Origin: a candidate division CSSED10-310 bacterium
GTDB taxonomy: Bacteria > CSSED10-310 > JAFGDC01
Length of the DNA stretch: 9,788 nt
Assembly (NCBI GenBank): GCA_016932295.1
Contig: JAFGDC010000522.1
Span: 1-9,788, forward strand
Reading direction: 5' to 3'
The notes under the pieces were generated by a model. The model saw only the letters and a list, made by a program, of their open reading frames with translations, searched no databases and was not told the origin of the DNA. The position numbers were made by a program, and so were the translations under genes. This document shows positions 6,001-9,788 of this stretch, one piece after another. How positions within the stretch are numbered: the stretch's first letter is position 1; each line of letters opens with the position of its first letter.

Positions 6001-8105
6001 TGCCCGACGGGAGTGAATTCGAATTCTCCCGATGAACCGGTCTGGAACATGCCCGAGGATGTCCAGGCGCCGGCCTGAAACTTGTACCACAACGTGGTGC
6101 GTTCCAGCCCGCTGACATCGTCGTTGGCCGACCAGGTGACCGGGATGGTCTCATTGGAGGTGAACGCCTCGCAATCCGCTTCCGAGGTGGGTGGTCCGAT
6201 GTCATAGGTACAGTAACAATCACCGTTGCCCTGAGGATTGGCTTCGCTGTTGCCTGACATGTCCTCACAGACGGTGGCGAAGTAGAAGGTCCCCTGTGTG
6301 TAGGGCGTGAACTGGAAGGAGCCGCTGGTGCCCGACTGGGCAGTCAACCCCGAAGGTATCCAGGTACCGTTTATGCCGTATTTGAACCACAGGTTGGTCT
6401 CGTCGACTCCACTCAGGTTATCGCTGGCGGTGAAACTGACTATAACCGGCGAAGCGTTGGCATACAAGTTACAGGTCGCCGCGGAGACCGGGGTGGTGTA
6501 ATCATACGTGATCGCCGCATCCCCGTCGCCGGTGGGCGTCAATTCCTGATTGCCGGCTCGATCCTGCGCGCGGGTGGCAAAATAGTAGACCGCTTGATCG
6601 CTGCCGAAGGTGTAAGAGAAACTACCTGAAGTCCCGGATATCGGCTCCAGGCTTGTCGGCACCCACCCCCCCGCGTTCACCCGGTGCCAGAGAACGGTCT
6701 CCTCAATCCCACTGCGGCTATCCTGGGCGGTGAAAGGTATACTCACCGTCGCCTGGTTGGTATACGGTTGCGGCACTGGTGTCACCGCGGATGTGGGCCG
6801 AATCCGGTCCAGGATGGTAGCGCTGTCCGGTTGCGATTTGGACTCGCTGTTCCCGGCATTGTCCTCCGACAGGCTCTTGAACTCATATTCACCGTCTCCG
6901 AAAGACGGCGAAAAATTGAACGATCCGGACAATCCGGTCTTGTTCAACCCGGTGTTGTTCCATGAGCCGCCCTCGTACCTGTACCAGAGCCAGGTGCGCA
7001 GGACTCCTGAAAGTTCGTCATACGCAACGAAATCAACCACCAGCGGAACCACATTGGTATAGGCGATAGAGGATGTGCTGGAAGTTGGATCAGTGGTATC
7101 GTAGATGACGGTTGCCTCGCCGCCGGCGGGCGGAACTTCCTGGTTGCCCGCCAGATCCTTTGCGACGGTATAAAACGTATAGGTGCCTTCACCCACGGGA
7201 GGATCGAACTCCAAAGTGCCAGACGGCTGATCGCTGTATTCGCCCGAATTGGTCCAGGCACCTGCTTCGAATTTGTACCACAACCGCACTTCCTGCAATC
7301 CACAGCCGGTGTCGGAAGCCGTGTAGCCGACCGCTACCGGTTCATTATTTGCATAAGCCGAACAGAAACAACTGGATTCAGGCTTGGTGGAATCAATCGA
7401 AAATACCCCGTTGGAGGCGTCCATGGTCGTTTCGTTGCCATCCCCGGCGATCACCCTGAACATGCATTGATTGCTCGTGATGCCGTACGACTGCCACTCG
7501 AAGTACCCGGGGTTCTCGGTGTAGGAGATCCCCTCCCATGTGCTGCCTCCGTTGCTGGAGATGTAGAGCGTGTAAGAAATGCTGTCATCGGGATCGGTGG
7601 GATCATCGTTCGCGGATTCATTCCATAACAGCGTGTGCAGCGTGATGCCCTTGAGACATTCACCACCGTTGGGGTAGATCACGGTGGGAGTGGATGGCGC
7701 ATCGTTCATGCCAAAGGTCTGATTATCGGACCATGCACCATACACCTGTCCGTCATAGCCGCGCACTCGCCAGTAGTAGAATTGACCGTCCACAAGGTTC
7801 CCGAGATTGGTAGTACAGTTACTCAATCCGGTCCACACTACATTGGTGGGATCAGCACTGGTGCCGATGGCGACGCTGAAGGTCACCGGATCCATGTCCG
7901 GATCGCTGCCGCCCCAGCACACCGTGGGATTATGATTGACCACGCGGTACCCCAACGGAGTAAGGTCATATGGCTTGTCCGGGGGTTGATTGCGCGTCTC
8001 CCCGGCGACCCGGCCCATGGGAAGCAGCACACACATGCACAGGATTAAAGCCATACTGACCAATCCGGCCTTGCCGGAGAGCTTTTTCTGTATTTTTGGA
8101 TTCAC
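3051..8105 (-). CDS. Giant secreted multi-Ig/FnIII protein with central cohesin-like domain
   Basis: Predicted exported structural or adhesive protein of about 1,684 residues; the partner is unknown. GTG at 8105 is preferred because AGGAG lies 7 bases before it. An in-frame ATG at 8126 adds 7 residues but has no Shine-Dalgarno. Numbering from ATG 8126: a basic n-region and hydrophobic core at 21-37 form a signal peptide. Residues 47-142 are FnIII-like (YYWRVRGYDG), and 143-246 a second module (PNGGE). Residues 247-945 hold seven repeats of about 100 residues, and 948-1105 is cohesin-like (a hydrophobic-alternating start, then VEYDPDYFEV). Residues 1107-1307 are two further Ig/FnIII-like modules, 1308-1587 three Ig-like repeats, and 1588-1691 a last Ig-like module. 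Most modules end in a D-x-A-G-N type motif. Unlike the 759-residue neighbour it has no linker, membrane helix or Arg cluster at its C-terminus, so it may be released or held non-covalently. Domain names are inferred from motifs. Confidence 0.9.
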   Translation of the reverse strand: MNPKIQKKLSGKAGLVSMALILCMCVLLPMGRVAGETRNQPPDKPYDLTPLGYRVVNHNPTVCWGGSDPDMDPVTFSVAIGTSADPTNVVWTGLSNCTTNLGNLVDGQFYYWRVRGYDGQVYGAWSDNQTFGMNDAPSTPTVIYPNGGECLKGITLHTLLWNESANDDPTDPDDSISYTLYISSNGGSTWEGISYTENPGYFEWQSYGITSNQCMFRVIAGDGNETTMDASNGVFSIDSTKPESSCFCSAYANNEPVAVGYTASDTGCGLQEVRLWYKFEAGAWTNSGEYSDQPSGTLEFDPPVGEGTYTFYTVAKDLAGNQEVPPAGGEATVIYDTTDPTSSTSSIAYTNVVPLVVDFVAYDELSGVLRTWLWYRYEGGSWNNTGLNKTGLSGSFNFSPSFGDGEYEFKSLSEDNAGNSESKSQPDSATILDRIRPTSAVTPVPQPYTNQATVSIPFTAQDSRSGIEETVLWHRVNAGGWVPTSLEPISGTSGSFSYTFGSDQAVYYFATRAQDRAGNQELTPTGDGDAAITYDYTTPVSAATCNLYANASPVIVSFTASDNLSGVDETNLWFKYGINGTWIPSGLTAQSGTSGSFQFTPYTQGTFYFATVCEDMSGNSEANPQGNGDCYCTYDIGPPTSEADCEAFTSNETIPVTWSANDDVSGLERTTLWYKFQAGAWTSSGMFQTGSSGEFEFTPVGQGTYYFATVARDRASNVEDTPTGSGDCSTVYDSLGPQSSATCNPFHTGGSLQVSWTATDNSTRNRGIQQVVLWYKYTDGGTWGPAGLPAQSGTSGIFMYTPVQQGRYYFATKAYDTAGNEEGDPTGSGDCSTFFDSATPTAAMEALPSVIYTNLYLLEYELSDPEPSSGLASVRIWYRKDAGAWTQGVQDLTPDGEVVFDFSQTGVEGFYEFEAVATDSAGNAETRNGIPEAYTLKQTERFVDIELDSSSTAIHPGAVLTVDVMLSSSVPDPTGLCDVAVYVEYDPDYFEVPELVDLVPLQDNGTAWEDQAVDAHWDDDGIGTDAVQFEKHGSIGMTVTQSLTIYHLTFAVKCDAPALEAPLNTIVNVMEQYIIVIACGGNDIEGDYEFLDLTTNANGPPTDPTLSQGAIGWGDWTNASPLLSALSVDPQGDGYRASFRLDGGAFQLGSLVPSGTASTYQPSGLSDGPHVWSAYSSDACEDSDIVSANGGDVAFRLDTLAPGEPIGLSAAPDGWTNINSFTLTWNNPVDASGIAGVYYKLQTPPINPTDGVYTVGNDIEVLNGISAGTDGAIPVYIWLKDVAGNADHLNSSDVALYLDRVVPEAHITLPGDGLCTGAPTVQVSGTASDALSGVEAIEVSSDNGGTWTPATGGEAWAYTWTPTGEGDFQLLARVTDEAGNQGLSTSVEVTIDRTAPVSDITEPSVGDCLSGSVTITGTSSDQGCGVESVLVSVDGGATYATATGTETWSYVWAAGGEGEYTILVKAVDLAGNEQESPATVTVTIDQTGPATTIEEPEDGACLAGGLVEISGTADDGDGCGVTAVFVSFDDGATWEQADGTTEWTYQWNAGEEGTYTISVVAADAADNAATPDTITVNVDLKSPTIWFAGFWDAVISESSGGAIMLMAFTPDTDIERMEVFMNNQPTGLTLVDDGTAGDWNAGDGLFTLLLEGIGPGAPAGQYPLAIKAYDACGNVTDWPALVVE
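3366..4205 (-). repeat. Three tandem Ig-like repeats near the C-terminus of the giant protein
   Basis: Residues 1308-1400, 1401-1493 and 1494-1587 (numbered from ATG 8126) share a P-x-x-x-I start, a CxxG turn, a SGT strand, a SSDNGGTW/SVDGGATY/SFDDGATW strand, a W-x-Y-x-W strand and a TIDR, TIDQ or NVDL end. Units 2 and 3 carry paired cysteines (1415/1431 and 1508/1526), while unit 1 has only Cys 1322. They are a different subfamily from the seven-repeat array in the same protein and are more similar to one another. Confidence 0.85.
4812..5285 (-). other. Cohesin-like domain inside the giant protein
   Basis: Residues 948-1105 interrupt the Ig-like arrays. They begin with alternating hydrophobic residues and a GAVLTVDVML strand, followed by DVAVYVEYDPDYFEV and, later, LTIYHLTFAVKC. 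This order (a 'G-x-x-x-x-V-x-V' strand, then a 'YDP..[FL].V' strand) is typical of cohesin and related carbohydrate-binding-module-like beta-sandwiches in bacterial surface proteins. No dockerin partner is visible in the window, so a cellulosome role is not implied. Confidence 0.55.
5292..7388 (-). repeat. Seven tandem Ig-like repeats (about 97-103 residues each) within the giant protein
   Basis: Residues 247-945 (numbered from ATG 8126) divide into units starting near 247, 344, 441, 543, 643, 741 and 844. Each unit has a P-x-S start, a SASD/SGV-type stretch, a [LI]W[YHF][KR] strand, a GSF/GEF-type strand, a YYFAT-like strand and a D-x-A-G-N-x-E loop. Units 4-6 end in GDC followed by TYD, VYD or FFD. 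Units 4, 5 and 6 place one Cys at the start and one near the end (552/637, 652/735, 750/838), consistent with a disulfide in each domain. The repeats are diverged, so this is an old domain array and not recent DNA amplification. Confidence 0.85.
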
Positions 8106-8112
8106 CTTTGCA

Positions 8113-8117
8113 CTCCT
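8113..8117 (-). promoter_or_regulatory. Shine-Dalgarno AGGAG that selects the GTG start at 8105
   Basis: On the minus strand AGGAG is followed by TGCAAAG and then GTG, a spacing of 7 bases. The in-frame ATG at 8126 lies upstream of this site and has only AT-rich sequence before it, without a ribosome-binding site. The GTG start also leaves a shorter, more typical basic n-region before the signal-peptide core. Confidence 0.7.
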
Positions 8118-8150
8118 GTAACTCATTAGGAATTAACGAATCTCAATGAC

Positions 8151-8179
8151 AAGATAGCGCCTCGATGCGGCAAAGTCAA
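8151..8179 (-). promoter_or_regulatory. Predicted sigma70-type promoter for the giant protein gene
   Basis: On the minus strand TTGACT (8179-8174) is followed after exactly 17 bases by TATCTT (8156-8151). TTGACT matches 5 of 6 and TATCTT 4 of 6 consensus positions. Transcription would begin near 8144, giving a leader of about 39 bases that contains the AGGAG site. The -35 box overlaps the stop codon of the upstream radical SAM gene, so the giant gene can be expressed on its own despite being co-oriented 70 bases downstream. Prediction from sequence only. Confidence 0.55.
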
Positions 8180-9735
8180 TGGATTCGCGTCATGTACCTC
8201 CTGATCCGCATGAAATCCCCCCTGAACACCGCATCTACTCCTTTTCCGATCAATCTACCTATTTCAACCAATCGGAGCAAGAGCCGAATAATGGTCGCCG
8301 GCCGGGCTCCCCACCGTCTTACAATGCAGGGCGCCGCCATCAGGCGCAACAACCCCCGAGGGATGATCCGGATATCACTGATGGTAATCAGGAAGTTGAT
8401 ATAGGTCGGCAAGGGCTTGTAAAACGGCTTGCGGTATACTTCCCTGATTTCGTCCCGGAGCATTCCCTGTTCTTTTGCGAGAATGTTGAGCTCGGTACCT
8501 GGATACAGGGTCAGTGACGACAGGCACAGCACGAACGGTGTCGGCAGACTCGTGAGAAGCAGGAGGGTTTCCCTGGTCTCCATGGGGGTTTCCCAGGGAT
8601 TATCCAGAATGACATGGTAGCGAGTGGTGAGCAACCGTCCCCGGTAATCCGCGAACAACTCACCGGCGGTCAGTACCTGTCTGTTGGTTTCCGGTCTCCG
8701 GTAGAGTGTCCGGGTAGCCGTGCAGCCTGTCTGGATACCCATTTCGATGAAGACCATGCCCGACTCTAACAGCAGATCCAGCATGCGTCTGTTCACGGTC
8801 CGCGGGCTCACCTGGCAGTAAAACGGCAGGCCGATCCGCGTGCGGTACAATTCGCAAAACCGCTCCAATTGCTGCTTCGGCATGGCGGTGAAGACATCAT
8901 CGAAAAAGTGAACACCCTTAATAAAGTCATATTCAGTATTGATTCGCGTCAGTTCTTCCATTACATGTTCAGGACTGCGCCACCGCAGGTAACGGTCGAT
9001 ATCGTACAGACCCGCCAGCGCGTGGTTGACGCAATAGGTACAGCGATGGGGACAGCCGCGGGTGGTCATGGTCCGGTATACAGTGATGGAAGTGTTGCGA
9101 AAAAAGGGCATGAGTGGCAATGCCTTGGCCAGGAGCGCGCGGGTCATGGGGACGATGCGCCCGCTGCGGGGTTCCAGTATATGTTGGTCGTCAAGTGAAA
9201 AATCCATATACGGCAGGGCATCGAGGTTCTCCAGCAAGGGTGGCTGGGCCGCTGGCTGTACGACTTCCCCGAGCCGCATCCAGATGCCGGGGATTCCCTC
9301 GGCGCTCTTCCCATAGGCCAGATTGTTCAATAACTGGTGGAGCGGCTCCTCTCCCTCTCCAACGCAGACGTAATCAGCCGATGCCAGGGATTGCCCGGGA
9401 CGCAGGGTAGCATGCACGCCACCCCATACCACGGGCGGTCCGGCGGCTCGGTGGACCGCTTCCGTAAGCTGCAGGGCGCGGTCGCGGTACGAGGAAAGAA
9501 ACGAAAACCCCACCAGATCGACCCCGGAACACAGGTCGAGGAAATCCTGTATCGTCTGTTCCGGATAGTGGTATACATATTCTTTGTGGACACTCAGTTC
9601 CTCGATGCCGCCTGGCAGGTACACGCACCGAACGTGACAATTGTGCGCTTTGAGATAGGCGGAGATGCTCCTTACGCCGAAGGCGCTGATGTCCGGCGGC
9701 GTCGGAGTCGCCAGAACCATTGACGGCTGTTTCAT
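8176..9735 (-). CDS. Cobalamin (B12)-binding-domain radical SAM enzyme, substrate unknown
   Basis: Class-B-type radical SAM protein of 519 residues, a usual length for the family. Residues about 5-145 form the B12-binding Rossmann-like domain (DLVGFSF at 73-79, VVWGGVHAT at 102-110, DYVCVGEGEEPL at 121-132). The DxHxxG motif that marks lower-axial-His B12 ligation is not seen. The radical SAM barrel follows, with the cluster motif C228-P-H-R-C232-T-Y-C235 (CxxxCxxC), then FFDDVF (277-282) and EMGIQTG (331-337), matching known family positions. The C-terminal part from about 440 is Arg-rich. Relatives methylate unactivated carbons or phosphorus, or do ring chemistry (BchE, HpnR, P-methylase type); the substrate here cannot be assigned. 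ATG 9735 is supported because it overlaps the preceding gene's stop (ATGA). AGGA just before the ATG is too close to be a good ribosome-binding site, so translational coupling is likely. Confidence 0.92.
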   Translation of the reverse strand: MKQPSMVLATPTPPDISAFGVRSISAYLKAHNCHVRCVYLPGGIEELSVHKEYVYHYPEQTIQDFLDLCSGVDLVGFSFLSSYRDRALQLTEAVHRAAGPPVVWGGVHATLRPGQSLASADYVCVGEGEEPLHQLLNNLAYGKSAEGIPGIWMRLGEVVQPAAQPPLLENLDALPYMDFSLDDQHILEPRSGRIVPMTRALLAKALPLMPFFRNTSITVYRTMTTRGCPHRCTYCVNHALAGLYDIDRYLRWRSPEHVMEELTRINTEYDFIKGVHFFDDVFTAMPKQQLERFCELYRTRIGLPFYCQVSPRTVNRRMLDLLLESGMVFIEMGIQTGCTATRTLYRRPETNRQVLTAGELFADYRGRLLTTRYHVILDNPWETPMETRETLLLLTSLPTPFVLCLSSLTLYPGTELNILAKEQGMLRDEIREVYRKPFYKPLPTYINFLITISDIRIIPRGLLRLMAAPCIVRRWGARPATIIRLLLRLVEIGRLIGKGVDAVFRGDFMRIRRYMTRIH

Positions 9736-9788
9736 GTCCTGCGGGTGCGGCGGAGACGCACCAAGACCGCCCGTACGCCTCGGTAAAA
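9732..9788 (-). CDS. C-terminal tail of an upstream gene, truncated by the window edge
   Basis: The minus-strand frame is open from the right edge and ends at TGA (9734-9732), giving the last 18 residues FYRGVRAVLVRLRRTRRT. The stop overlaps the start of the radical SAM gene as ATGA. That is a classic sign of a coupled operon pair and is the main reason to believe this frame is a real gene. The tail is basic and alternates hydrophobic and Arg residues. The fragment is too short to identify the product; a second radical SAM or a glycosyltransferase is possible but unsupported. Confidence 0.6.
   Translation of the reverse strand, partial: FYRGVRAVLVRLRRTRRT

Overview
The window looks like accessory surface-protein DNA from an uncultured, GC-rich diderm-type bacterium. 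Two features suggest this: very long secreted proteins built from tandem Ig-like/fibronectin-like modules, and a long Pro/Thr/Ser linker ending in a C-terminal sorting-type tail. Lineages such as Hydrogenedentota, Sumerlaeota or other little-cultured phyla have proteins of this style. Nothing here (no rRNA, no universal marker) fixes the taxonomy, so this placement is a guess.

Left part (1-2350, + strand): most of one surface protein whose true start lies left of the window. Its order is an N-terminal conserved module with a HYLNPDG motif, a jelly-roll-like module, an Ig/cadherin-like module, a choice-of-anchor-J/MAM-like module, a Pro/Thr/Ser linker of about 190 residues, then VPATG, a membrane segment and RRRS. 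A strong intrinsic terminator follows it.

Middle (2351-3050): about 230 bases with no gene, then a broken, 3'-truncated paralogue of the left protein. It has one in-frame stop and one frameshift, and homology stops abruptly at 3033. Only 17 bases separate that break from the stop codon of the next, oppositely oriented gene.

Right part (3051-9788, - strand): a secreted protein of about 1,684 residues made almost entirely of Ig-like/FnIII modules with a cohesin-like module in the middle. It has its own predicted promoter and a GTG start chosen by a good Shine-Dalgarno. Upstream lies a cobalamin-binding-domain radical SAM enzyme of 519 residues. That gene overlaps by ATGA the tail of another gene that runs off the right edge, so those two are probably one translationally coupled operon.

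The two exported proteins are plausibly adhesins or surface-layer components. Nothing ties the radical SAM enzyme to them functionally apart from being adjacent. I see no defence system, CRISPR array, mobile-element gene or structural RNA. The most notable things are the decayed paralogue with its sharp breakpoint, the VPATG/RRRS tail, and the tandem-domain architecture of the giant protein.
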